This document shows, piece after piece, positions 33,176 through 41,844 of a stretch of DNA of 46,590 nt (position 1 is the first letter of the stretch; each line of letters begins with the position of its first letter). The stretch spans positions 1 through 46,590 of the forward strand of contig JBJTVH010000024.1 in NCBI GenBank assembly GCA_046081125.1. Direction: 5' to 3'. Below the pieces are notes generated by a model. That model worked only from the letters and a program-made list of their open reading frames with translations, did no database searches and was not told the DNA's origin. The stretch is from JBEIFW01 sp046081125. Lineage in GTDB: Bacteria; Actinomycetota; Acidimicrobiia; Acidimicrobiales; Ilumatobacteraceae. The translations under genes and the position numbers were made by a program.

Positions 33176-33514
33176 TGCGATCTCCGCCACGCCGCCGACG
33201 GGACGGTGTTGCGTTCCGTCACCCTCGCGCACCTCGATGCACTCGAGGTGCGGCTCACCCCGCTCCTCGCCCTGCTCGACGAGCCGGCGCTCCCCGCCGC
33301 CGTCGAAGCGAACGGACCGGCCATCGCCGCCGCGCGCACCAAGCGCACGGCAGCGCGGATCGCGGTCGTCGGCGCCGACCCCAAGGCCGACACCATCGAC
33401 GCCTTGACCGGCACTGCGATCTACGAGGCCGAGGAAGCCGAGGACGAACTCCTTGCGGTCGCCTGCTCACCGCAGGTCCGCAGCGAGCTCAGGCCGTCGG
33501 CGAACCGCCCCTGA
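33173..33514 (+). pseudogene. Relic of the small partner protein, cassette 3
   Basis: In the frame ending at 33514, LRHAADGTVLRSVTLAHLDALEVRL aligns without gaps, in two pieces, with LRQAPDLETARTRALRILDD of the cassette 2 partner, and the final Cys (AVACSP) is kept. The signal anchor, first Cys and start codon are gone. It directly follows DGMWG of the large relic, so a deletion joined the middle of the large gene to the middle of the small one. Its last 26 nt overlap the convergent prpE-like gene. Confidence 0.7.
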
Positions 33515-35417
33515 TCCGCAGCGCACCGGCGATCTCGTCCAACGACACCGGGTCCTCGATCGTCGACGGGACGGCGAAGTCACGGCCGTCGGCGATGGCC
33601 CGCATCGTCGCCCGGAGCACCTTGCCGCTGCGGGTCTTGGGCAGGCGGGTGACGACGAGCGCCTCCTTGAACGCGGCGACGGCACCGATGCGCTCACGCA
33701 CCATCGCGATCAGCTCGCCCCGCAACGTCTCGAGGTCCGGGGCGACACCGGCTTTCAGCACGACGAACCCGACCGGGACCTGGCCCTTGAGCTCGTCGGC
33801 GACGCCCACCACGGCACACTCCGCGACCGCCGGGTGGGTCGCCAGCACCTCCTCCATCGCCCCGGTCGACAACCGGTGGCCCGCGACGTTGATCACGTCG
33901 TCGATGCGGCCCATCACGTAGAGGTAGCCGTCGTCGTCGACGTAGCCGCCGTCGCCGGTGTTGTAGTGGCCGGGGAACGCCGACAGGTAGGACGACACGA
34001 ACCGGGCGTCGTCGTTCCACAGCGTCGGCAGGCACGACGGCGGCAACGGCAACTCGATGGCCACCGCCCCCTCGGTGTTCGCCGGGAGCGGGGCACCCGT
34101 GTTCGGATCGAGGATCCGCACCCGGTAGCCCGGCGCCGGCTTGGTCGGCGAACCGGCCTTGGTTGCGAGCACCTCGATCCCGAGGCAGTCGGCCGCGATC
34201 GGCCACCCGGTCTCGGTTTGCCACCAGTGGTCCACCACCGGCCGCTCCCCCAACAGCCCCTTGGCCCAGTGGTACGTGTCGGGATCGAGGCGCTCCCCGG
34301 CGAGGAACAGCGCACGGAACGCCGACAGGTCGTAGGGGGCGAGGTGCGACCCGGTCGGGTCCTCCTTCTTGATCGCCCGGAACGCGGTCGGGGCGGTGAA
34401 CAGCGTGACGACGCCGTGCTCGGCGACCACCCGCCAGAACGCGCCCGGGTCGGGCGTGCCGACCGGCTTGCCCTCGTACAGCACGGTGGTGCACCCGGTG
34501 AGCAACGGGGCGTAGACGATGTAGCTGTGGCCGACCACCCAGCCGACATCGCTGGCAGCCCAGAACACCTCCCCCGGGTGGGTGTCGTAGACGTTGGGCA
34601 TCGACCACCGCAGCGCCACGGCGTGCCCGCCGTTGTCGCGCACGACGCCCTTGGGCTTCCCGGTCGTGCCCGAGGTGTAGAGGATGTACAGCGGATCCCA
34701 CGCAGCGACCGGCACCGGATCGTGGGGCACGGCCGTGGCCATCAGCTCGTGCCAGTCGTGGTCCCGCCCGGGCACGAGATCGGCGGGCGGAATCGGCGCC
34801 CCCGACAGCGTCGTCACGTCCCGCTGCAGGATCACGCAGTGCTCGACCCGGTGCTCGGCCTCGGCGATGGCCAGGTCGAGCAGCGGCTTGTACGGGATCA
34901 CCCGCTGGACCTCGATGCCACCGTTGGCCGACACGATCACCGAGGGCCGGGCGTCGTCGATCCGCACGGCGAGCTCGTGGGGGGCGAACCCACCGAACAC
35001 CACCGAGTGGACCGCACCGAGGCGCGTGCAGGCGAGCATGGCCACCACCGCTTCGGGCACCATCGGCAGGTAGACGAGGACGCGGTCGCCCTTGGCCACG
35101 CCGAGCCCGGCGAGCACCCCGGCGAAGCGAGCCACCTCGTCGAGCAGTTCGGCATAGGTGTACGAGGCCTGGCGCCCCGTGACCGGGCTGTCGTAGACGA
35201 GGGCGGCCTGCCCGCCTCGGCCCTGGGCCACATGGCGATCGAGCGCGTTCGCGCACGTGTTGAGGACCCCGCCCTCGAACCACCGGTAGTGGTGCTCGTC
35301 GAGCCGGGTGAGGATCGACGTCGGCGGCGTGATCCAGTCGATCAGCCCGGCGGCGTCGGCCCAGAACCCCTCCGGGTCATCGAGCGAGCGGCGGTAGGTG
35401 TCGTCGAAGGCGCCCAT
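33489..35417 (-). CDS. prpE: Propionyl-CoA/acetyl-CoA synthetase, PrpE type
   Basis: Converts a short-chain acid, probably propionate, to acyl-CoA through acyl-AMP. The 642 aa follow the acetyl-CoA synthetase layout: YILYTSGTTGKPKGVVRD (P-loop), SDVGWVVGHSYIVYAPLL, DHWWQTETGWPI (acid pocket Trp), MGRIDDVINVAGHRLSTG, and the C-terminal lysine in KTRSGKVLRATM that is acetylated in homologues. GWVVGHSYIVY with the H-R-L-S-T-G hinge favours PrpE over Acs. ATG 35417 with TACCGT 8 nt upstream. Monocistronic-looking, between the cassette 3 relic and the amine oxidase gene. Confidence 0.88.
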   Translation of the reverse strand: MGAFDDTYRRSLDDPEGFWADAAGLIDWITPPTSILTRLDEHHYRWFEGGVLNTCANALDRHVAQGRGGQAALVYDSPVTGRQASYTYAELLDEVARFAGVLAGLGVAKGDRVLVYLPMVPEAVVAMLACTRLGAVHSVVFGGFAPHELAVRIDDARPSVIVSANGGIEVQRVIPYKPLLDLAIAEAEHRVEHCVILQRDVTTLSGAPIPPADLVPGRDHDWHELMATAVPHDPVPVAAWDPLYILYTSGTTGKPKGVVRDNGGHAVALRWSMPNVYDTHPGEVFWAASDVGWVVGHSYIVYAPLLTGCTTVLYEGKPVGTPDPGAFWRVVAEHGVVTLFTAPTAFRAIKKEDPTGSHLAPYDLSAFRALFLAGERLDPDTYHWAKGLLGERPVVDHWWQTETGWPIAADCLGIEVLATKAGSPTKPAPGYRVRILDPNTGAPLPANTEGAVAIELPLPPSCLPTLWNDDARFVSSYLSAFPGHYNTGDGGYVDDDGYLYVMGRIDDVINVAGHRLSTGAMEEVLATHPAVAECAVVGVADELKGQVPVGFVVLKAGVAPDLETLRGELIAMVRERIGAVAAFKEALVVTRLPKTRSGKVLRATMRAIADGRDFAVPSTIEDPVSLDEIAGALRIRGGSPTA

Positions 35418-35425
35418 GGCGCCGG

Positions 35426-35431
35426 ACGGTA
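35426..35431 (-). promoter_or_regulatory. Leaderless-type -10 box (TACCGT) for prpE
   Basis: TACCGT, eight bases, ATG on the minus strand, in the 24-bp gap after the amine oxidase gene. Fourth copy of the exact hexamer in this position in the window. Confidence 0.45.
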
Positions 35432-35441
35432 GCGGCCGGCG

Positions 35442-37340
35442 TCAGTGGCAGTGCCCGCCGGGTTGCACGAGCGCCTGGGGCGGTACGTCGAGCGCCGGGT
35501 TGGTGTCGAAGAAGCCGACCGGCTCCACGACGAACGACACCCGCGCCACGGGCATGACCGGCCAGTCCTCGGGGCGGGCGACATGCGTGGTGCCGATCGT
35601 GTACCAGAGCACCACGTCGGCATCCTCGAGCGGTCGATCGGCCGCCGACCACGCCGGCAGGCCGGCACCGCCGGGATGCTGGTTCGGGTAGTGCCCGGCC
35701 GGCCGGAGCTCCTCGGGGTCGTAGGCCGTGACCCACAGGTGATGACGGGCGAACGCAGCCCGCGCCGCCACGGGCGACGACGGGTCGGCCAGGAGCACCG
35801 CCCCACCTCCCGGGACGAGCTTGTAGCCCACCGGAGCCCCGAGGCCGTTGGTGACGCGGCGATTGCGCACGTACCACGTACGGCTCCGAAGCGGATCGGT
35901 CATCCGCCGCCCCTCGGCCTCGCGCCCGATCGGGGTGTGGGTCGCCACCATCGCGGTGCCGTGGCGGTTCGTCGGCCCGAGCGGGGCTGCGACCACGTCG
36001 ACCTCCTCGACGGTGTTGGCAACGCCGTCGACGTCGAGATCGAGCCGGAAGCAGAACAGGTGCTGGTGGTGCGGGGCCGACAGCCCGGGCGCCACGACGA
36101 CGCCGTGGCCCGGTGACGCGCCGGGCTCGACCGCCGAGGCCAGCGCCACCCCGGTGAGGCGGACCTCGGGTTCGATGGAGCCGTCCTGGTGGAAGCGCCA
36201 GTAGAACCCGTAGTCGTAGTTGCCCAGGTTCGTCCACGACGACACCACGAACCGGCGTCGTCGGCGCACCTCGGTGGTGTCGGTGCGGGCGTCGTAGTGC
36301 CGCCACAGCACCCCGTCGTCTTCCTCGTGGAGGCAGATCGCGTTGGCGATGGTCCGGACCGAACCGTCGGCCTCCACCACGTGGGCATCCAGATACCGGA
36401 TCTCGCCGAGGCAGTCGCATCCGAGGGTGAGGCTCGTGGCGTTGCGGCCGAGGCCGACCTCGCCGGCGTCGAACACGTGGCGCCACTCGTGCATCGGCGA
36501 CGGATCCCCGTACGGCACCACCATCTCGGGCGCCGACATCCGCCACGCGACCCGCCGCCGGCGATCCGCCGCCGGGTCGTCGTAGGTCACGTCGCGCAGC
36601 ACGATCCCCTCGATCGGGTGGAGCGACACCTGGAACCGCCAGCGCTGCCAGGTGATGACGGAGCCGTCGACGGTGAACCCGGGGCCGTCGGGCTGGGTGA
36701 TCACGAGCGGCGCCACGTCGGTTCGCGTGGCGCGTCCGGGGTCGGTGATGCGCCACGGGTCGGTCGGCAACGGCGGCGGGTCGTCGAGGTCGATCACCTC
36801 GCTCACCTCGGCGCTGACGCGATCGGCGAGCACGACGAGGCCCTCGACGGGGCGGGCCCAGGCGGTGTCGGCGTCGTCGTCGCGCACGAAGAACGTCACC
36901 CGCCCGATCCGCCGGCGCTCGAGATCCCAGCCCGGCTCGCCGAATCCGACACCCCACGGCTCGACGTGCAGCGTGGCCGGATCGGTGATGCCGCGCCGGG
37001 CGAGCGCGGCCCGCACCCGCTCGTCGGCGAGGACCCGCACCGCCCCGGTCCATTCCTCGTAGAGCGTCGGGGCGTGCAGCCCGGCCAGGGCCCCGGCCCG
37101 TTGCACCGCACCGGCATCGAGGTCGACCACGCCGTCGTGGGTCAGGCCGGTCGAGCCGTCGACGACGACCACCTCGGCCTGGCGCGGCACGACCCCACCG
37201 GCCTGGAGGGTCGCTTTGTCGGGCTCCGCCAACGCCATCCATGCGAAGCGGGGCTCGCGGCCGAATCGCGGATCGGCCCGGGCGAGCGCCACTGCGGCGG
37301 TGAGTTCGTCCGGGGTCAACGGGTCGAGCGGTCGGACCAT
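35442..37340 (-). CDS. Copper/topaquinone primary amine oxidase
   Basis: Oxidises a primary amine to an aldehyde with release of ammonia and hydrogen peroxide. The 632 aa show the consensus NYD (N374-Y375-D376); Y375 is the topaquinone precursor. Copper ligands are H425-x-H427 (HHQHLF) and H586 (TTHVARPEDWP). The base region VPYGDPSPMHEWRHVFD holds the expected Asp. The protein ends PGGHCH, a His/Cys tail seen in some bacterial members. No signal peptide, so cytosolic. ATG 37340 with GGAGG upstream. It follows the GntR gene by 52 nt on the same strand. Probably handles phenethyl- or tyramine-like amines; substrate inferred from family only. Confidence 0.92.
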   Translation of the reverse strand: MVRPLDPLTPDELTAAVALARADPRFGREPRFAWMALAEPDKATLQAGGVVPRQAEVVVVDGSTGLTHDGVVDLDAGAVQRAGALAGLHAPTLYEEWTGAVRVLADERVRAALARRGITDPATLHVEPWGVGFGEPGWDLERRRIGRVTFFVRDDDADTAWARPVEGLVVLADRVSAEVSEVIDLDDPPPLPTDPWRITDPGRATRTDVAPLVITQPDGPGFTVDGSVITWQRWRFQVSLHPIEGIVLRDVTYDDPAADRRRRVAWRMSAPEMVVPYGDPSPMHEWRHVFDAGEVGLGRNATSLTLGCDCLGEIRYLDAHVVEADGSVRTIANAICLHEEDDGVLWRHYDARTDTTEVRRRRRFVVSSWTNLGNYDYGFYWRFHQDGSIEPEVRLTGVALASAVEPGASPGHGVVVAPGLSAPHHQHLFCFRLDLDVDGVANTVEEVDVVAAPLGPTNRHGTAMVATHTPIGREAEGRRMTDPLRSRTWYVRNRRVTNGLGAPVGYKLVPGGGAVLLADPSSPVAARAAFARHHLWVTAYDPEELRPAGHYPNQHPGGAGLPAWSAADRPLEDADVVLWYTIGTTHVARPEDWPVMPVARVSFVVEPVGFFDTNPALDVPPQALVQPGGHCH

Positions 37341-37392
37341 CAGCGGGCCTCCATCGGGTCGGGCGACCGGCGGAGCGCAGCGCATCCGACGG

Positions 37393-38091
37393 TCAGGTCA
37401 GCAGGGGCTCGCCTTTCACCATGCGGGCGAGCGCCCGGGTCGCACAGGCTTCGACGAGCACGGCCGAGTCGGCGATGTGCTGGCGCATCCGCTCGCGGGC
37501 CCGATCGGCCTCGCGACGTTCGACGAGCCGGCCGATCTGGCGGTGTTCCCGGATGGTGGCGGCCACCTGCCCGGGCGAGACGAAGGCGTGCGAGCGGGCG
37601 AGACGGATGCGGTCGTTGATCGAGGCCAACACGTCGACGAGCGCACCGTTGCCACCCACCTCGGCGAGGCCGAGGTGGAACCGTTCCTCGACGAACACGA
37701 ACTCGTAGTCGACGTCGCTGTCGTCCTCGGGCACCGGCATCTCCCGCCACTGCGCGACGAGTTCGGCGAGGCGCCGGTCGTCGCGACCCTCCGCCGTCGC
37801 GAGCACCATCGACATGTCCTCGAGCTGCACGCGCACGGCGTACAGGTCCTGCAGGTGCGCCACCTCGGGGGCGCGCGGCCGGTAGCTGCCGCTGTCGTCG
37901 ACGACGACGAGATCCTCGCGCTCGAGACGTCGCAGCGCCTCGCGCACCGGGGTGCGGCTCACCCCCAGCTGGGTGGCCAGCCGGGCCTCGGCGAGCCGCT
38001 CCCACAAGGGGAACGACCCGCGCAGGAGCTGACGGCGCAGCTCCTCCACCACCCGACCCACCAGTGAGTCGTCCTCGGTCCGTGTCGTCAT
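37393..38091 (-). CDS. GntR-family regulator, FadR/FCD subgroup
   Basis: Ligand-sensing regulator of 232 aa. The N-terminal winged helix is VVEELRRQLLRGSFPLWERL then ATQLGVSRTPVREALRRLERE. The FCD domain (residues about 80-225) carries metal-ligand-like positions D-x3-R (DLYAVRVQLED), ERFHLGLAE, and HRQIGRLVERREADRARERMRQHIADS. ATG 38091. A TAGCCT box at 38120-38125 (minus) may be its -10. It lies between the PLP-enzyme operon and the amine oxidase gene, all in one direction, so it probably controls both. Confidence 0.92.
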   Translation of the reverse strand: MTTRTEDDSLVGRVVEELRRQLLRGSFPLWERLAEARLATQLGVSRTPVREALRRLEREDLVVVDDSGSYRPRAPEVAHLQDLYAVRVQLEDMSMVLATAEGRDDRRLAELVAQWREMPVPEDDSDVDYEFVFVEERFHLGLAEVGGNGALVDVLASINDRIRLARSHAFVSPGQVAATIREHRQIGRLVERREADRARERMRQHIADSAVLVEACATRALARMVKGEPLLT

Positions 38092-38156
38092 CCTGGTACC
38101 CGTTCCCCGTGTGCCGGCAGAGGCTAGCGACGGCAGGTGCCCCGGTACGGCGACCC

Positions 38157-39413
38157 TCACCCATACGCCCCGGACCCTCGTCCGGCCGGCGAGGTCCCGC
38201 CCGAGCCGGCGCTGCGCACCTCGTCGACCGCCGCCGCGACGTCGGCCAGGAACACCTCGACGAACTCGTCCTCGAGACGGTCGACGAGCAGCTGCAACAT
38301 CGGCTCCGGGCGCACCAACCGCATCACGAGCCAACCGCGCCGCACGAGCGCATCGCCGAGCGCGTCGCTGTCGACGCCGTCGGCACCGCCGTAGACCACC
38401 ATCGCAAGGTCGGTCGAGCGGGTCCGGATCCCGTCGATGGCGTCGAGGCCGGCGACGATCGAGTCACGGACGGTCATCGTGCGCGAGGCGAGTTGGGTGA
38501 AGCCGTCGCGTCCGAGGAAGCGCAGCACCGCCCACGCTGCGGCGACCGACGCCCCGGGCCGGGATCCGGCCACCGATCCGGTGGCGTACATCCCGCAGTC
38601 CCACGGCACGGGCGGCGGCGGTGCGCAGCGGGCCAGCTCCCCGTCGGCGAACAGCACCGTGGACGCCGGCTTGGCCGCGTACCCCCACTTGTGGAGATCG
38701 GCCGACATCGAGCACACCCCCGGCACGGAGAAGTCGTAGGGCGGCACGGGCCACCCCGCAGCGCGCACGAACGGCGCCAGGTAGCCGCCGACGCAGGCGT
38801 CGACATGGCACCACAGCTCCCGGTCGCGGGCGAGTGCCGCCACCGCTTCGACGTCGTCGAAGCGGTGGTGCGGCCACTGCGGGGCCGAGGCGCACAGCGC
38901 AATGGTGGCCGGCGTGATCGCTGCCGCCATGGCCTCGACGTCGGCTCGGAGGTCGTCTCGATACGGCACCCCGACGAGGAGGAGCCCGAGGTAGTGGCAG
39001 GCCTTCGCGTGCGCCGGGTGGATCGTTTCCGATGCAACGACTTCGTAGGGGCCGTCGCCGTGGCGGCCCGACGCCCGGGCCCGTTCCCGGGCGGCGTGCA
39101 GGGCGGTGAAGATGCTCTCGCTGCCCCCGAGGGTGACGAACCCGGTCGCAGCCGGGCCACCCCCGCAGATCTCGGCCCCCATGGACACCAACTCGCGCTC
39201 GATCCGTGCGAGCGACGGCAACGCCTCACCGAAGACCGGGTTGTGGGTGAGGTAGCGAGCGAAGGCCGTGCGGATCACCCGCTGCAGATCGGCGTTCACC
39301 TCCAACGAGAAGCTCGCCGGGCCGGACCGGACCGGGTCGTGATCGCGTGCGCCGGCCGCGAGCCCGTCGAGCACGACCTCGAGGGGCAGGCCGTGGTCGG
39401 GGAACAGGGTCAT
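38157..39413 (-). CDS. PLP-dependent decarboxylase/aldolase, sphingosine-1-phosphate-lyase-like
   Basis: Fold-type I PLP enzyme of 418 aa. The stretch CHVDACVGGYLAPF followed by SADLHKWGYAAKP matches the S1P-lyase pattern (HVDACLGG, then SADTHKYG), with K242 as the PLP lysine and Asp of VDAC as the pyridine-binding acid. ETIHPAHAKA fills the ring-stacking position. Related group II amino-acid decarboxylases are the alternative. No membrane helix is present, unlike eukaryotic S1P lyases. ATG 39413 overlaps the upstream amidohydrolase stop as ATGA. It probably makes or cleaves an aminoalcohol-type or amino-acid intermediate ahead of the amine oxidase. Confidence 0.87.
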   Translation of the reverse strand: MTLFPDHGLPLEVVLDGLAAGARDHDPVRSGPASFSLEVNADLQRVIRTAFARYLTHNPVFGEALPSLARIERELVSMGAEICGGGPAATGFVTLGGSESIFTALHAARERARASGRHGDGPYEVVASETIHPAHAKACHYLGLLLVGVPYRDDLRADVEAMAAAITPATIALCASAPQWPHHRFDDVEAVAALARDRELWCHVDACVGGYLAPFVRAAGWPVPPYDFSVPGVCSMSADLHKWGYAAKPASTVLFADGELARCAPPPPVPWDCGMYATGSVAGSRPGASVAAAWAVLRFLGRDGFTQLASRTMTVRDSIVAGLDAIDGIRTRSTDLAMVVYGGADGVDSDALGDALVRRGWLVMRLVRPEPMLQLLVDRLEDEFVEVFLADVAAAVDEVRSAGSGGTSPAGRGSGAYG

Positions 39414-40669
39414 CGGAGGAACTCCTTGGTGGTGCGGGTCCGAGCGACCGGACGGCCGGCGTGCACCACCAGCCAGCGATCGGACTGGTGACGCAGGGCC
39501 GTGGCCGCGTCGGGGGCGTCGAACACGACGAGATCGGCAACGGCGCCGGGGACGACACCGTGCGGGCCGGGCACGCGGGCCGAACGCGCCGGGTTGGTGG
39601 TCCCGAGGGTCAGGACCGGCACCCCGGCGAGGGACGGTTCCCCCCAGGCGCGGGCCACGGACAGCAGCAGGCCGTCGCGCAGCAGGTCGCCCTCGCCGAA
39701 GGGGTGGAACGCATCGGCCAGATGACCGCCGGCGTAGGAGAGCCGCACACCCCGCTCGACGAGGTCGGCCCAGTCGGCTGTCACCTCGGACCAGTCCCGC
39801 AACGGCGGATCGGACCAGCCGTGCGCCGCGTACAGCTCGGCGCCCGGCACCACGGTGAGGCTGATGTCGTTGGCCAGGAGCAACTCGGCCACGGCGCGCC
39901 GGCCGGCCTCGTCGAGACCGCCGTGCGCGGTGAGATGGGCGACGGTCACCCGACCCTGCCAGCCGTGCTCGGCGGTGAGCCGGGCGACGATCGACAGATC
40001 CCAGTCCGACAGCGGTGTCGCCGGGGTGCTGTCGAAATCCAGGTGGACATCGACATCGATGCCGTGCGCGGTCGCGAGCGCAAAGCAGGCTGCGTAGTGC
40101 TCGGCCGGGCTGGCAGCCCGGTCGAACCCGTGGGCCCCGCCCATCACGTCGGCGCCGCGGCGTAACGCCTCGGCCACCACCTCCCCCGCCGCCGGGTTGC
40201 CCGCCACCCCCTCCTGCGGGAACGCGACGACCTGTACCCGGATCCACGGGGCGAACTCGTCGCGCAGCGCGAGCGCCGCGTCGAGATGCGTGAGCCCGAT
40301 CACGTCGTCGACGTCGATCTGGGCTCGGAGCGTGCCGGTGCCGGCCAGCACGGCGGCTTCGAGCGCCCGGCGCATCCGGGCCGTCGCGGCCTCGGTGGTG
40401 CTCGTCGCTTTGAACCGGGTCAGCTCGTCGAAGAACGGGCCGGCCACCTTGCCGGTGAACCCCGGGATCTCCCACAGATACGACTTGTCGAGGTGTACGT
40501 GGCCGTCGACGAACGCAGCCGAGCACAACCGACCCTCGGTGTCGACGACCGCCGGGCCCTCGAGGCTCCCGGCCGGAGCCACGGCCGCAACGACCCCGCC
40601 GGCGATCCCGACATCCCACGCGCCCGCCGCTTCGAGCAGACGGACGTCGCGCAGCACCAGTTCGGTCAT
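39410..40669 (-). CDS. Amidohydrolase, CodA/cytosine-deaminase-like, with altered metal site
   Basis: TIM-barrel amidohydrolase of 419 aa. FVDGHVHLDKSYLWE gives the first metal pair H57-x-H59. VDVHLDFDST aligns with CodA VHCDE, keeping the His but with Phe where the general-acid Glu stands. VTVAHLTAHG keeps the next His. SYAGGHLADAFHPFG aligns with the SDNxxDPFxP region, with Gly where the metal Asp stands. Alignment is by eye. The enzyme may use another proton donor or be inactive. ATG 40669 chosen; GTG 40678 overlaps the M20 stop as GTGA and is an alternative start. Confidence 0.82.
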   Translation of the reverse strand: MTELVLRDVRLLEAAGAWDVGIAGGVVAAVAPAGSLEGPAVVDTEGRLCSAAFVDGHVHLDKSYLWEIPGFTGKVAGPFFDELTRFKATSTTEAATARMRRALEAAVLAGTGTLRAQIDVDDVIGLTHLDAALALRDEFAPWIRVQVVAFPQEGVAGNPAAGEVVAEALRRGADVMGGAHGFDRAASPAEHYAACFALATAHGIDVDVHLDFDSTPATPLSDWDLSIVARLTAEHGWQGRVTVAHLTAHGGLDEAGRRAVAELLLANDISLTVVPGAELYAAHGWSDPPLRDWSEVTADWADLVERGVRLSYAGGHLADAFHPFGEGDLLRDGLLLSVARAWGEPSLAGVPVLTLGTTNPARSARVPGPHGVVPGAVADLVVFDAPDAATALRHQSDRWLVVHAGRPVARTRTTKEFLR

Positions 40670-40674
40670 GGCGC

Positions 40675-41844
40675 TCACCAGTCCGTGACGAGCCGGGTGA
40701 GCACCCCGGCCACGAGATCGATGTCGGCGAGGGGGACGAACTCGTCGACGGTGTGGGCGACGTCGGAGGAGCCGGGCCCGAACACGGTGCAGCGGTCGCT
40801 GCCGGTCAGGGCGGCGATCATCGACGCGTCGGTGTAGGCCTCGTGACCGTCCGCACCACCGCTTTCGAGGACCCGGCCGGTCACCGTGCGGAACGCCTGA
40901 CGCAACCCGGTGACGAGCTGCGCCGTCTCGCTGGCCCGCACCGGCGGGCGGGCCGCACCGAGCGCGGCGACCTCGAATCCCGCACCGGGGAACGCCGACA
41001 CGGCCTCGCCGACCGCCCGCTCCACGATCTCGGCGATCGCGTCGGGCGTCAGCGGGGGCACGAGCCGGACGTCGAACGTGGCCGTCGACGAACCCGGCAC
41101 CACATTGGTGGACACCCCGCCGTGCAGCGTCCCGCACGTCACCCGCGGCGGGCCGAGCAGTTCGTCGTCCAGGCCGAGGCCGGCCACGGTCGTCTTCACG
41201 TGGTCGATCACCCGGGCCATGACGTGGTTGGCGTCGATGCCGAGATGGGCCCGGCCGGCGTGGCACTGACGGCCCCGCACGGTCACGGTGAGCCACCGCA
41301 GGCCGACCTGTGCGATCCGCAGCCGGCAGCCGGTGGGTTCGAGGGCGAGCACCTGGTCCTGCGGGCCGACGAGACCCTCGTGCACGAGGGCGTGCGCGCC
41401 GGCCATGTGCGGTGCCTCCTCGTCGACGGTGCAGCACAGCACGACGTCACCGCGCGGCGTGATCCCGTTGCGGTGCAGGGTCTCCAGCAACCCCATACCG
41501 AGCGCGAGGCCGGCTTTCATGTCACACGAGCCGCGTCCGTAGAGGTTGCCGCCGTGGATCTCGCCGCCGAGCGGCGCCCGGCTCCAACCGCCGCCGAAGG
41601 GCACGGTGTCGAGGTGGGCGACGAGCACGAGGCGCGGCGCCTCACCGGTGCCCGGGATGGTGCACAGCAGGTTGTCGCGGCCGGGTGCCACGGTCTGGGA
41701 GGCCACCGAGAGCCCGGCCGTCTCCAGCCGGCGGCGCACCCACGACGCGCACTCGCCCTCGAGCGGGCCGGGGTTCTGGCTGTCGATGGCGACGAGGGCT
41801 GCGGTGTCGCGCACGGCGGTGCCGGGATCGACCAGCGCGGTCAT
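40675..41844 (-). CDS. M20 family metallopeptidase/deacylase, ArgE/DapE-like
   Basis: Two-zinc hydrolase of N-acyl amino acids or small amides (389 aa). Metal and catalytic motifs are present: LVAHLDTVPFG (H and D), GRGSCDMKAGLAL (bridging D), CTVDEEAPHMAG (catalytic E and metal E), LEPTG, and the C-terminal His in SSDVAHTVDEFVP. The lid domain (LRWLTVTVRGRQCHAGRAHLG) supplies the usual His. ATG 41844 overlaps the upstream gene stop as ATGA. Fits a step that removes an acyl or carbamoyl group from an imported compound. Exact substrate not readable. Confidence 0.88.
   Translation of the reverse strand: MTALVDPGTAVRDTAALVAIDSQNPGPLEGECASWVRRRLETAGLSVASQTVAPGRDNLLCTIPGTGEAPRLVLVAHLDTVPFGGGWSRAPLGGEIHGGNLYGRGSCDMKAGLALGMGLLETLHRNGITPRGDVVLCCTVDEEAPHMAGAHALVHEGLVGPQDQVLALEPTGCRLRIAQVGLRWLTVTVRGRQCHAGRAHLGIDANHVMARVIDHVKTTVAGLGLDDELLGPPRVTCGTLHGGVSTNVVPGSSTATFDVRLVPPLTPDAIAEIVERAVGEAVSAFPGAGFEVAALGAARPPVRASETAQLVTGLRQAFRTVTGRVLESGGADGHEAYTDASMIAALTGSDRCTVFGPGSSDVAHTVDEFVPLADIDLVAGVLTRLVTDW

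Noticed and set aside
31844..33514. Insertion sequence as cause of the broken cassette 3
   Set aside because: No transposase, terminal inverted repeat or target duplication is visible; simple deletion and frameshift explain the data.
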